A DNA stretch of 64,000 bases from Rouxiella aceris (GTDB lineage Bacteria > Pseudomonadota > Gammaproteobacteria > Enterobacterales > Enterobacteriaceae): assembly GCF_012933545.1 (NCBI RefSeq), contig NZ_JAADJU010000017.1:1-64000 (forward strand), read 5' to 3'. Numbering within the stretch: position 1 is the first letter of the stretch; the number at the start of each line of letters is the position of its first letter. Below are positions 1 to 7,978 of the stretch, piece after piece. Under the pieces are notes generated by a model. That model saw only the letters and a list, made by a program, of their open reading frames with translations. It searched no databases and had not been told where the DNA came from. Both the position numbers and the translations under genes were made by a program.

Positions 1-70
1 GTTCCAACAACATTCTGACAGCGCGCTCACGCAGTTCAGGGGGATAGCGTTTGGCGTATTGTGATTTCAT
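1..70 (-). CDS. IS3-family transposase OrfA, N-terminal fragment
   Basis: The ATG at 70 (minus strand) opens a frame reading MKSQYAKRYPPELRERAV, which runs off the window edge after 23 residues. The pattern Y-P-P-E-L-R-E-R-A-V-R is the usual beginning of the helix-turn-helix OrfA protein that binds IS3-family ends. A GGAG-like ribosome site (AGGAGATC) lies about 10 bases before the ATG. In this family OrfA is joined by a -1 frameshift to the DDE catalytic OrfB, which would lie outside the window. Confidence 0.7.
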   Translation of the reverse strand, partial: MKSQYAKRYPPELRERAVRMLLE

Positions 71-123
71 TTGGGATCTCCTGTTACTGAAAGTTTAGTC
101 TCCAAGAAACCCGGGGCGGTTCA
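1..123 (-). mobile_element. IS3-family insertion sequence, left part outside the window
   Basis: On the minus strand the element begins with TGAACCGCCCCGGG, ending at base 123, followed by a short leader and a transposase start codon at base 70. This terminus is typical of IS3-family elements of the IS51-like group. Only the end that carries the orfA start lies in the window. The element sits directly against a coding frame (124-516) that has lost its 5' part, so the insertion, or a deletion starting from it, cut that gene. The target duplication cannot be seen because the other end is missing. Confidence 0.75.
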
Positions 124-516
124 CTTGAACCTGTCGCGTTGCTGCACCGGCCAGATGCTGCCCCGTCAGGTGAACTGAGCGAGGGGATGAACATGGCCGC
201 CTATAACGTTCCGCTCAAAGAAAATATCGTGAAAAATTTATGGCTTGCCGGACTCACTGATGAGCAGCTCGCAGAAGTGATTGGGTGCCAGAATGCACAT
301 CCTGCACAGTCTGTAGCGGACGACGCTGTCATTTCACTCGATATGTCCATGGGACATGCCGGAGCCGCAGCCCCCTGGCTGGCCATCGCTGCCGCCACTG
401 AAATTGCCCGACAAACACAGTCACCACAGATGATTATCTGCGGTGATACCACGCAGAATGTGCTGTGGAGCACGCTCATTACCCCGATTGCTTCCCGACA
501 GGAGATGGATCCGTGA
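124..516 (+). pseudogene. C-terminal remnant of a T6SS-associated protein, possibly Tla3/DUF2875-like
   Basis: The frame is open from the IS boundary at 124 to a stop at 514-516. Upstream it would run into the IS, where it meets a stop, so the 5' end of the gene has been lost. The TTG at 139 and ATG at 187 are probably internal codons. The remnant of about 130 residues contains LHRPDA, KNLWLAGLTDEQL, SMGHAGAAAPWL and QMIICGD. Its stop overlaps the GTG start of tssM, so the two genes were once translationally coupled in one operon. The same motifs recur at 6697-7185, which shows a shared family. Position just before tssM and the thiolase-like look of the C-terminus suggest a type VI lipase-adapter (Tla3/DUF2875) protein, but this is a guess that needs a profile search. 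Confidence 0.55.
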
Positions 517-3500
517 AGCTACCCTTAGTACCGAAGACTACGGAAGGCCGCTATCTTGCTGTCGCATCGATTGTATTTTTACTGTTAGCCGTGACGACGT
601 TCATGGTCTGGAAGCATCCGGATCTTGCCGGGCTTGAGGCCGGTAGTCAGCAGCAAATTTATTGGCTTATTGCTAGCGGCTGTATGACGGTTTGTACATT
701 TATCGTATCGGTTGTGCTTCTGGCGGCGGTAAGCGGTGCCGGCAAACAGGAGTTTAATGCTCTCGTCGACGGGACCAGCGGTGATGACGAGAAGAAGAAA
801 AGGGAAAATGAAAACACCCCTGTCTCTCCGGCTATTGTGATCTGTGGAAAGATACGTGCTCACCTGCGTTCGCGTATGGGTCTTTACTGGCGTGGCAAAG
901 TCCGCCTGTTGTTGATTACGGGCGACGAAGCCGCGATTGATCAACTTCTTCCTGGCCTGCAACAACAGCAGTGGCTCGAAGGTAACCGTACTGTTCTGAT
1001 TTACGGCGGGAGTCTGACCACTGAGCCGGATAAGGACAAATACACCGAGCTGCGCAAGCTACGTCGTGGACGCCCACTGGACGGTATTGTACGTGTCATG
1101 CCTCAGTCGCTTAACCTGACACCACAAATCAGTGACAACGATTTACGCGGGCTGGAAAAAATCAGCGAACTGCTGCGTTATTCTGCCCCCGTCTGGCTGT
1201 GGCAACTGTGCGACAGCCAGTGGTCGCAAGCGAAGCGCCCTGAGCAGGCGGTAGGGGCAAGCTTTCCTCTGCGCGCAAAAGAAGACGATATTATCCGTCA
1301 GCTTGAGTTGATACTGCCGACCCTGAGGACGCAGGGTGTGAACCAGGTTGCGGAGAACAACAGTCACGACTTCCTGCTGCGCCTGGGGCAGCGCCTTAAA
1401 GACGGCGGTATCGCCCGTTGGGCTCAGCAACTGTTGCCATGGCTCTCAGTTTCCCAACAACGTATTCCGCTGCGTGGCCTGATGTTCAGCTTGCCGGAGA
1501 ATAAAGCCGCTGACACGTCAGAGGGAACTGTCGGTGCTGCATCTGACGACGCTAAGAAATATGTTCCGGAATCACAACGCCATGCACTGACCCTGCCGTT
1601 GACCTGGCAGGGGATCATTGACGACTGCACCCGCGTACGTGGCCACCGTGTCGGTATGGCCTGGGAGCAGACGCTGGCCTGGACGCTGATGACCATTATT
1701 GGTGTCTGGGGGGCGGGAATGCTGCTGTCGTTTATGTTTAACCGGTCACAGATCGTCTCCGTCGCCGACCAGGCGCATGCCCTGGTGGGACATCCTTCCG
1801 TCTCGGATTACCAACTGACGGCACTGCATACTCTACGCAATGATGCCGGCCGGCTGCAGCACCGTACTCAGGAAGGTGCCCCCTGGTACCAGCGCTTCGG
1901 TCTGGACCATAATCAGCAACTGCTCGATGCGATGCTGCCCTGGTATGGCGTGGCGAACAACCGCCTGATACGTGACCCGGCAAATGCCGCCCTGACGCAG
2001 AAGCTCAGCGCGCTGGCCAACTCAACCCCCAACAGCGACCAGCGTGCACAACTGGCGAAACCAGGGTATGACCAGCTGAAAGCCTGGCTGATGATGGCCC
2101 ATCCGGATAAAGCCGACGGCGCGTATTACGCGCAGACCCTGAAAGCCGTACAGCCGACACGAATGGACATCTCAACCGGCCTGTGGCAAAGCCTGTCGCC
2201 GGATTTGTGGGCCTTCTACATCTCCGAACTACCAAAGCAGCCACAGTGGAAAATCACGCTGGACGCGCAGCTGGTCAGCCAGAGTCGCCAGGTGCTGTTG
2301 CAGCAGATTGGACGGCGCAATGCCGAAAGCACGCTGTATGAGAACATGCTCAAATCTGTGCGACGTAACTTTGCCGATGTGTCTCTGGAAGACATGACCA
2401 GTGGTACCGATGCGCGGCGGCTGTTTACCACCGAGGAGGTGGTGCCAGGCATGTTTACCCGCCAGGCCTGGGAAGGGGGCATTCAGCAGGCTATCGAAAA
2501 GGCCGCAAGTTCCCGCCGGGATGAAATCGACTGGGTGCTGAGCGACAGCCGTAAGGCGGTGTCTGCTGACCTGTCACCGGAAGCGCTGAAAGCCCGTCTG
2601 ATCCAGCGTTATTTCACCGATTTTGCCGGCAGTTGGCTGAGCTTCCTCAACAGCCTGCGCCTTAATCCGGCCAACAATATTGCCGATGTGACGGACCAGC
2701 TGACCCTGATGAGCGACGTGCGCCAGTCACCCCTGATTGCCCTGATGAATACCCTCGCCTGGCAGGGGCAGACAGGACAGCAAAGCGAAGGCCTTTCCGA
2801 TTCTATAATCAAATCAGCTAAGGACCTGGTCGGCGGAAAAAATAAATCGGTGATTGACCAGTCCGTGTCAGGCCCACAGGGGCCGCTGGATGAAACCTTT
2901 GGTCCGCTGCTTCAGCTTCTGGGGAAAAACAAAGGCAACAGCGTCATGTCGGCTGACAACTCCCTGAGCCTGCAGACCTATCTGACCCGTATCACCCGCG
3001 TACGTCTGCGCCTGCAACAGGTGGCCAGTGCCTCCGACCCGCAGGAGATGATGCAGACCCTGGCGCAGACCGTATTCCAGGGCAAAAGCGTGGACCTGAC
3101 CGACACTCAACAGTACGGCAGTCTGATTTCGGCAAGCCTTGGCGAAGAGTGGAGCGGTTTTGGCAGCACGATGTTTGTTCAGCCCCTGACCCAGGCCTGG
3201 GAGACCGTGCTTCAGCCCTCGGCGGCGAGCCTGAATGACAAATGGAGTCGCTCCGTGGTGGCTAACTGGCACACCGCGTTCGACGGACGTTTTCCGTTTA
3301 CCGTCAGCAAAAGTGATGCATCTTTGCCGATGCTGGCTGAATTTGTGCGCAAGGACAGCGGACGTATTGAGCGTTTCCTGACCAAAGAGCTCAGCGGAGT
3401 GTTGCACAAAGAGGGTAGCCAGTGGGTGGCGGATAAGGTCAACAGCCAGGGGCTGAGCTTTAACCCGGCCTTCCTGCAGGCGATTAACCAACTTAGCCAA

Positions 3501-3995
3501 CTGTCGGATATTCTGTTTACCGACGGCAGTCAGGGCATCAGCTTTGAGCTGCAGGCGCGTCCTGTACCGCAAGTGGTGGAAACCCAACTGACCATTGACG
3601 GGCAGAAGCTGCACTATTTCAATCAGATGACCGACTGGCAGTCTTTCCGCTGGCCGGGAGAGACGTATAAGCCGGGAACCCTGCTGACCTGGACCACGAT
3701 TAACGCCGGAGCGCGTCTGTTCGGGGACTACAGCGGGACCTGGGGCTTTATTCGCTGGCTGGATGATGGCAAGCGGCAGCAGCTTGACCGCAGTCAGTGG
3801 ATGATGAGCTTCACCGCACCGGACGGTCGCACCCTGCGGTGGGTACTGCGCTCACAACTGGGCAGCGGTCCCCTGGCGTTACTGGCACTGCGCGGCTTCA
3901 CGCTGCCGGACCAGATATTCAGCGTCGACAGCGCGGCCACCGCTCAGGCGCTGACGGGCAACACGGGAAACAGTGACATGGACGGAGTCGAATAA
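513..3995 (+). CDS. tssM: Type VI secretion system membrane complex protein TssM (IcmF/VasK)
   Basis: TssM is the large inner-membrane and periplasmic subunit of the TssJLM complex that anchors the contractile T6SS. Start: an AGGAG at 500-504 precedes GTG 513, which overlaps the upstream TGA. The frame also holds an earlier ATG at 465, but that lies inside the preceding gene and has no ribosome site. The product is 1160 residues, normal for the family. Two membrane segments lie near residues 15-33 and 50-74, and a third near 387-410. Between them is the cytoplasmic domain, whose P-loop is degenerate (LLITGDEAAIDQL, with no GxxGxGKT), as in some enterobacterial TssM proteins. The long C-terminal part is periplasmic and ends in a beta-rich TssJ-binding region (TWTTINAGARLFGDYSGTWG). 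The reading frame is intact, but both neighbours are broken and no other tss gene is seen. Confidence 0.93.
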   Translation: MKLPLVPKTTEGRYLAVASIVFLLLAVTTFMVWKHPDLAGLEAGSQQQIYWLIASGCMTVCTFIVSVVLLAAVSGAGKQEFNALVDGTSGDDEKKKRENENTPVSPAIVICGKIRAHLRSRMGLYWRGKVRLLLITGDEAAIDQLLPGLQQQQWLEGNRTVLIYGGSLTTEPDKDKYTELRKLRRGRPLDGIVRVMPQSLNLTPQISDNDLRGLEKISELLRYSAPVWLWQLCDSQWSQAKRPEQAVGASFPLRAKEDDIIRQLELILPTLRTQGVNQVAENNSHDFLLRLGQRLKDGGIARWAQQLLPWLSVSQQRIPLRGLMFSLPENKAADTSEGTVGAASDDAKKYVPESQRHALTLPLTWQGIIDDCTRVRGHRVGMAWEQTLAWTLMTIIGVWGAGMLLSFMFNRSQIVSVADQAHALVGHPSVSDYQLTALHTLRNDAGRLQHRTQEGAPWYQRFGLDHNQQLLDAMLPWYGVANNRLIRDPANAALTQKLSALANSTPNSDQRAQLAKPGYDQLKAWLMMAHPDKADGAYYAQTLKAVQPTRMDISTGLWQSLSPDLWAFYISELPKQPQWKITLDAQLVSQSRQVLLQQIGRRNAESTLYENMLKSVRRNFADVSLEDMTSGTDARRLFTTEEVVPGMFTRQAWEGGIQQAIEKAASSRRDEIDWVLSDSRKAVSADLSPEALKARLIQRYFTDFAGSWLSFLNSLRLNPANNIADVTDQLTLMSDVRQSPLIALMNTLAWQGQTGQQSEGLSDSIIKSAKDLVGGKNKSVIDQSVSGPQGPLDETFGPLLQLLGKNKGNSVMSADNSLSLQTYLTRITRVRLRLQQVASASDPQEMMQTLAQTVFQGKSVDLTDTQQYGSLISASLGEEWSGFGSTMFVQPLTQAWETVLQPSAASLNDKWSRSVVANWHTAFDGRFPFTVSKSDASLPMLAEFVRKDSGRIERFLTKELSGVLHKEGSQWVADKVNSQGLSFNPAFLQAINQLSQLSDILFTDGSQGISFELQARPVPQVVETQLTIDGQKLHYFNQMTDWQSFRWPGETYKPGTLLTWTTINAGARLFGDYSGTWGFIRWLDDGKRQQLDRSQWMMSFTAPDGRTLRWVLRSQLGSGPLALLALRGFTLPDQIFSVDSAATAQALTGNTGNSDMDGVE

Positions 3996-4042
3996 TGAGC
4001 ACTCTGCAGAATCTGGTTACCGCCTTTCAGGCGGACAAATAA
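3995..4042 (+). pseudogene. Truncated start of the gene after tssM (tssA-like position)
   Basis: An ATG overlaps the tssM stop codon (TAATG) and opens MSTLQNLVTAFQADK, followed by TAA at 4040. In enterobacterial T6SS clusters tssM is commonly followed by a TssA/ImpA-type gene whose product begins in a similar way, so this is probably the first 15 codons of such a gene cut by a rearrangement. Beyond the TAA the same frame stays open for 21 more codons to a second stop near 4108, which may be a further scrap of coding sequence. The tss genes expected next are absent, which argues that the locus ends here. Confidence 0.45.
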
Positions 4043-4188
4043 GGCGCTCGTGAATTTGATGCATCTGAGGTTACACGACGAATAAACCCAGGTCGTGGTG
4101 GTTTTTAACAGTTAGATGGCCAGCTTTTATTCATGCTTGGCATGCAATAAATGATGAGACAAATCCGCCTGAAGACTACAGGCCAATA

Positions 4189-4890
4189 ATGTATACTAAA
4201 TATTTTGTTTTAATCATCCTTTTTATTTGTAATTTCACCATTGCAGACATTATTCCTAAAACAAACGTACCTACTAGTTTCAATAGTGATAACTATATAG
4301 TAATCGAAATTAATGAAAATTCGTCTATCGCTTACAATACGGTTGAATCCAGCGGTTGCAGTGATATAAGATTTAAAGAGCATGCGCCCACTCTTAACAA
4401 TATTGGCGGAGAGGGTAGTATTTCCATTGGCAAATTCCCTGTCAACAGTTGGGTCTGTTTATCATCCGATAGTGTTTACAGTGACGGATATAACAGAAAT
4501 ATGAAGGAGCGGGTTATTTATTCGATAAGTAAATCCCTATGGGTCAAAGTTAATAATAAAATGGCTGACATAGTTCCTTCAGATCAAGATGGGCCTTACA
4601 AACCATTAGAGTTATACAATATTAAAGCAAAGAATGCTAAAGGATATGCTGTTTTTGATAAGAATCTGACTAAAGATGATAAGGGTACTTATAAAAATGC
4701 AGGGGAACTGATTAACTTTTGCTTAGTTCAAGATTCTACCTATAGCGCTCTTTGTGGTTATGGGAGTCTTGCCACAGATAGCGGTCAAATCCCTTATGTG
4801 CTAAAGGCTCTTGAAAGTATGGAAATAGGTCTGAATAATAAAGTGAATGATAAGTTACTAAATAACTCTGACAGGTCTACGTCTAAATGA
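4189..4890 (+). CDS. Secreted protein of unknown function, first of a tandem paralogous pair
   Basis: The 233-residue product begins MYTKYFVLIILFICNFTIA followed by D, a typical signal peptide, so it should reach the periplasm. Several cysteines are present (SSGCSD, WVCLSS, INFCLVQ, ALCGYG). Its second half matches the next gene in order: WxCL, an SLWVKV / KVWKSV strand, LYNIKAKNAKGYAVF / LKSKNASGFMAI, FCLVQD / FCLIHD, ALCG, and a final L-x-x-LESM / LLESIS. The two genes overlap by ATGA and must be co-translated. The DNA is far richer in AT than tssM, which suggests acquisition by transfer. I do not recognise the family. Its place beside T6SS remnants fits a periplasmic immunity protein, but no cognate effector is visible. 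Confidence 0.75.
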   Translation: MYTKYFVLIILFICNFTIADIIPKTNVPTSFNSDNYIVIEINENSSIAYNTVESSGCSDIRFKEHAPTLNNIGGEGSISIGKFPVNSWVCLSSDSVYSDGYNRNMKERVIYSISKSLWVKVNNKMADIVPSDQDGPYKPLELYNIKAKNAKGYAVFDKNLTKDDKGTYKNAGELINFCLVQDSTYSALCGYGSLATDSGQIPYVLKALESMEIGLNNKVNDKLLNNSDRSTSK

Positions 4891-5513
4891 ATGCATTGAT
4901 AATAGTTTTTATTAGTGCTAGCCCTTTCGCTATAGCCTCTGCTCAAGTGGCTAAAGCTGAGGATGCTTCAGTAATTAGAGCGCTGTCCTCAGACTCTAAC
5001 GCAGAGATTTCTTCGTCATCAAGTTTTGATGCGTGTAATGTGCATTTTAGTGATTATAAGTTCCCTGAATTGTGCGAGGCTGAGTACTTCGAAAAAAAAA
5101 CACCAATAGCAGAATGGAGTTGCTTATATTCTGGGGAAGCCTTTGAAGCGGGATATGATGCACAGCAAGTTAACAATGAAGGTATTAGTGTTAGTGGTGC
5201 TGATAATAAAATAATTTACGATTACAAGAATAAAGTATGGAAATCAGTCCCAGATGCAACGTATGTAAATGGTGGAAAAAATAATCATCTGTCACTAGTC
5301 CAGCTTAAAAGTAAAAATGCATCTGGTTTTATGGCGATTAATAGAATGACAGAACTTAAGGATGGAAGTGTAGGTGAGAGCGTTTATTTCTGTTTGATAC
5401 ATGATAACAATGCTCTATGTGGTTCTGGGGTTAATTCTTCGGGTGTTGAGGGTGAAGATCTACCTAAAGATGCATTGAAACTGCTTGAGAGCATTTCATT
5501 TGATGATAACTAA
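4887..5513 (+). CDS. Secreted protein of unknown function, second of a tandem paralogous pair
   Basis: The 208-residue product starts within the stop of the preceding gene (ATGA at 4887-4890). The N-terminus MNALIIVFISASPFAIASAQ is a signal peptide with a likely cut after ASA. It shares cysteine positions and the C-terminal block (NASGFMAINR, VYFCLIHDNNALCG, ALKLLESIS) with its upstream neighbour, so the two arose by duplication and then diverged strongly. Base composition is AT-rich like its partner. The function is unknown; immunity to a T6SS or contact-dependent toxin is a possibility based only on location, signal peptide and tandem duplication. Confidence 0.75.
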   Translation: MNALIIVFISASPFAIASAQVAKAEDASVIRALSSDSNAEISSSSSFDACNVHFSDYKFPELCEAEYFEKKTPIAEWSCLYSGEAFEAGYDAQQVNNEGISVSGADNKIIYDYKNKVWKSVPDATYVNGGKNNHLSLVQLKSKNASGFMAINRMTELKDGSVGESVYFCLIHDNNALCGSGVNSSGVEGEDLPKDALKLLESISFDDN

Positions 5514-5824
5514 CGAAATTAAAAAATCATCACCATTATTTACATTGCAAATGACTCTGTGCTGCAGTTGAAAACACTTACAATTGCAGGCATGAAGGAT
5601 GGTAAGCCGAACGATGAGGTCATCTATTTAAGTAAGGGGAATAAGACAACTATTAAAAAATAAACATGGATTATCATAGTTACATTGAATTCACTCGTTA
5701 GCCCCTGCAGTGGAAAATCATTGCAAGTATTTTTTTGTACAAATAAAACAGCATTTTTGCTTAAAAATGCGTGAGCTATTGATCGTAAAAACTGCTTTGT
5801 GTGTTTACTTAAATTGGAGTTGGT
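5514..5824 (+). other. Gene-poor AT-rich stretch with a possible C-terminal coding remnant
   Basis: There is no complete gene here. Between a stop at 5520-5522 and a TAA at 5661-5663 an open frame of 46 codons reads protein-like sequence (YIANDSVLQLKTLTIAG, then MKDGKPNDEVIYLSKGN). The only ATG, at 5592, would give just 23 residues and has no ribosome site. It may be the tail of a lost third gene of this unit. The rest (5664-5824) is AT-rich and probably holds the promoter of the next gene, which has a good ribosome site (GGAG at 5816-5819). Confidence 0.35.
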
Positions 5825-6601
5825 ATGAATAAAATTAGTAAAGTCGTTTGGGTTGGGCTGCTTGTCAATATTGCCTGGTTCGGCGTGGTGTGGTACGGCA
5901 TGGTATCAGTACAAGATGTATATGACGAATTAAGTTATTCAGACAGGAAGTTTTTCGATATTTTTTCGTATCTGAAGATCCCATTTTGTATCAGTATTGC
6001 TATGCAGATAATCAGTCTTCCAGTGTTATTTAAATTGCCAAAAGTGAGCAAGGCACTTGCCTTTATTGGTTCATTACTTATGCTGCCTGTTAGCTTGATA
6101 TTTATCATCGGTTATTTGATCAGCGCTGAAAAACATTGCAATAATGGCCTGGCGGTTTACGTTGCAGGCGAAAGTAACAAGCCCGACAGTGAACTGAATT
6201 TCGCCACCTCAAAGTTTGCGATGCAGGGAATTCTGTTCATTGTTATTGGCACAGTTTTGGTGTTTGTGGGCGTTAGCACAGGCTGGTTAGTGGCCTGCGC
6301 GGGCGTGGTGGCACTGTCAAACTCAATTCGTTTAAAAAAACACATTATGGTCGGTTTATTACAGGACAAACTTATTATTACTCCTGGAATATATTCCGAT
6401 ACCTGTCTGGTTCCTCTAAGCGATATCATCCTCATTAAGGAAGACAAAAAAGTCTTCAAACTGCACATTCGATCGGCTGGTGTCGACAGGAAATGCACAT
6501 TCCGCAAAAATATGATTGAAGAAGAAAATTATCAGCCAGCGCTGGAAGATATCATCTCAAAACTTGCCCGGCAGAATAGCAGTGAATCAGTAAAGGAATA
6601 G
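5825..6601 (+). CDS. Multi-pass inner-membrane protein of unknown function
   Basis: The ATG follows TTGGAGTTGGT, a clear ribosome site. The 258-residue protein has hydrophobic segments near residues 5-27, 50-70, 78-100, 132-150 and 150-168. A cytoplasmic tail of about 90 residues follows, rich in beta-strand patterns (DKLIITPGIYSDTCLVPLSDIILIKED, here cited as positions about 180-206), resembling a PH-like membrane-proximal domain. Base composition is closer to the chromosome average than the two genes before it. The family is not recognised. It lies between two fragments of one T6SS-associated family, so a role as effector immunity protein is possible but unproven. Confidence 0.7.
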   Translation: MNKISKVVWVGLLVNIAWFGVVWYGMVSVQDVYDELSYSDRKFFDIFSYLKIPFCISIAMQIISLPVLFKLPKVSKALAFIGSLLMLPVSLIFIIGYLISAEKHCNNGLAVYVAGESNKPDSELNFATSKFAMQGILFIVIGTVLVFVGVSTGWLVACAGVVALSNSIRLKKHIMVGLLQDKLIITPGIYSDTCLVPLSDIILIKEDKKVFKLHIRSAGVDRKCTFRKNMIEEENYQPALEDIISKLARQNSSESVKE

Positions 6602-6696
6602 CATCGCTGCTATTCATCTTCTGTGCCGGAAGACAAGGCATATGCACTTTTCTAGCAGGCCGGGTATCAGTCAGGTATTTCACAACCCGTTTTCTC

Positions 6697-7185
6697 TTGA
6701 CCGGGAGTGGGGCACAGGTTATTGATCATTGGCTCGACCATCACATTTGCAGCGAGGCTGTATTGCTTGTGGTGTCCTGGCAGTATGCGCCCGGTAGTAC
6801 ACCACTGTCTGCTGAAGCGGTAAGTGGCGTGCTGCTGGGCAACAGGCTGACGCAGAATATTCTCCCACCGCTGGCTTTCCTCCATCGCCCGGAGGCAGGA
6901 CAGGGAACATCACTGGGTTCCTTAGCGGCTGAGAAGGCGAAAGATCTTTGGTTGAGCTGTGTTGAGGCAGAGACCGACGAATACGTTGCGCTGATGAAAG
7001 CCATTGATGGGACGGGTCTGGACAGTGTCGACCGACGTTCAGGTTTCCACAATTTCAATGATTTTTTGGGGGATCCCAGCAATGCCGCACTCTGGGTTGA
7101 ATTCCTGATTGGCGGCAGTGCGTTTTCGGTTCCGGGTATGACTCTGCATTACGCGCAGCGGAGCATCCAATTTACGTCTATTTGA
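6697..7185 (+). pseudogene. Remnant of a T6SS-associated protein, same family as the gene before tssM
   Basis: A frame of 162 codons lacks a convincing start: TTG 6697 has no ribosome site and the frame stays open upstream to the previous gene. Its order of motifs matches the remnant at 124-516: LAFLHRPEAG against VALLHRPDAA, AKDLWLSCVEAETDEYVAL against KNLWLAGLTDEQLAEV, and a glycine/alanine-rich segment ending in a buried strand. It keeps a more N-terminal part (VIDHWLDHHI, EAVLLVVSWQYAPG) that the first copy has lost. The last residues diverge after GGSAFSVPG, so the C-terminus may also be altered. Probably a decayed second copy of a Tla3/DUF2875-like gene. Confidence 0.5.
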
Positions 7186-7390
7186 AAATATGCCATTCTT
7201 TTTGCAGTAATCAATCGCATGTTTCCAGTCAAGTAGTAGCAATGGAAGAAGTGTTGGAAACTAACGAAAGAAACGAGAAGGAGGTCAGAAATTCTAACTA
7301 TTGATTTATCTACGTGTGAAAGTGATAGATGAAGTAAAGGACCTTGGTAATCAATTTAACATAATATACATTATGCGCACCAATATAGAA

Positions 7391-7531
7391 TCAGGCAGAA
7401 TCCGGCGTTTTGTGGGCATCGTTGGCCTGGTCGTTAATGGCTTCATTGGTTTTCCAGGCATCACGTTGGCGGCGTGCTCGCTCCAGGTCGTACTCAATAG
7501 AGGCTAAGTACGTTGTAATGTGCGCTTTGGG
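7391..7531 (-). pseudogene. Possible C-terminal coding remnant, charged helical protein
   Basis: On the minus strand a frame open from 7531 to the TGA at 7391 reads TTYLASIEYDLERARRQRDAW and then KTNEAINDQANDAHKTPDSA. The composition (Glu, Arg, Gln and Asn rich, amphipathic helix) looks like real protein, but there is no start and a stop lies just upstream. It is probably the tail of a truncated phage-type or accessory gene. A plus-strand frame over the same bases (7301-7507) has no ribosome site and unconvincing composition. The remaining bases of 7186-7580 show no recognisable feature. Confidence 0.3.
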
Positions 7532-7580
7532 CTAAGTTAAGATATCCGCCACAGAGTGTCATTTCATAGGGATTCATCGC

Positions 7581-7680
7581 ATGGCGGCAACCGCAGCGGA
7601 GTTTTTCACGTTGGACGAAGTTAACCGACATAAAATTATTTAGAACATTATGGATCGCCACCTGGCTGACTAGACTACGC
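7581..7680 (+). pseudogene. Decayed transposase N-terminus (ISNCY-like)
   Basis: From ATG 7581 the frame reads MAATAAEFFTLDEVNRHKII, stop, NIMDRHLAD, stop, with further protein-like sequence in another frame afterwards (KRLQHNCYRD ... KPLAGLFNLAS). The start resembles transposases that open with a helix-turn-helix of the form L-x-E-V-N-R-x-K-x-x-x-x-x-x-D-x-x-L. The internal stops and frame change mean it is dead. Assignment to ISNCY is from memory of the pattern only. Confidence 0.35.
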
Positions 7681-7759
7681 AGATGGCCAGTTGAAACGGC
7701 TACAGCATAACTGTTATCGGGATTTACAGGATAAGTTCAAGATAAAACCCCTTGCGGGA

Positions 7760-7978
7760 CTATTTAACCTTGCAAGCCCCATTGCTCATAGAAGGATTAA
7801 CCGTGTGAACGGCCGTGAGATGAGCACGACGGCGTGGGATTTCCTCTACGGGGCCACCTGATGACACAACACTAGTTCTTCCTTCATCAATGGCACGGTT
7901 TATCGCTTCGATGCGCTCAGCCTGGCGAGCACGATATTGCTCAAGCCTACTCATAGAATTTTGGCGTTCGTAAGACAT
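7760..7978 (-). CDS. Small hypothetical protein
   Basis: Starts at ATG 7978 (MSYERQNSMSRLEQYRARQA), overlapping the end of the gene 7947-8417 by 32 bases in another frame. The frame also holds an ATG at 8005, deeper inside that gene. The 72-residue product is strongly helical and charged (RLEQYRARQAERIEAINRAI), with no signal peptide or membrane segment. The last third overlaps DNA that may derive from a transposase on the other strand, so the natural C-terminus may have been replaced. Not recognised. Confidence 0.45.
   Translation of the reverse strand: MSYERQNSMSRLEQYRARQAERIEAINRAIDEGRTSVVSSGGPVEEIPRRRAHLTAVHTVNPSMSNGACKVK

Noticed and set aside
465..512. Longer start for tssM at ATG 465
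   Set aside because: It lies inside the preceding gene and has no ribosome site; GTG 513 has AGGAG at the right distance and overlaps the previous stop.
2868..3614. Minus-strand frame of 248 codons inside tssM
   Set aside because: A shadow of the tssM reading frame; composition and lack of start signals are not those of a gene.
7301..7507. Plus-strand frame of 68 codons
   Set aside because: TTG start without ribosome site; the minus strand of the same bases reads more like protein.
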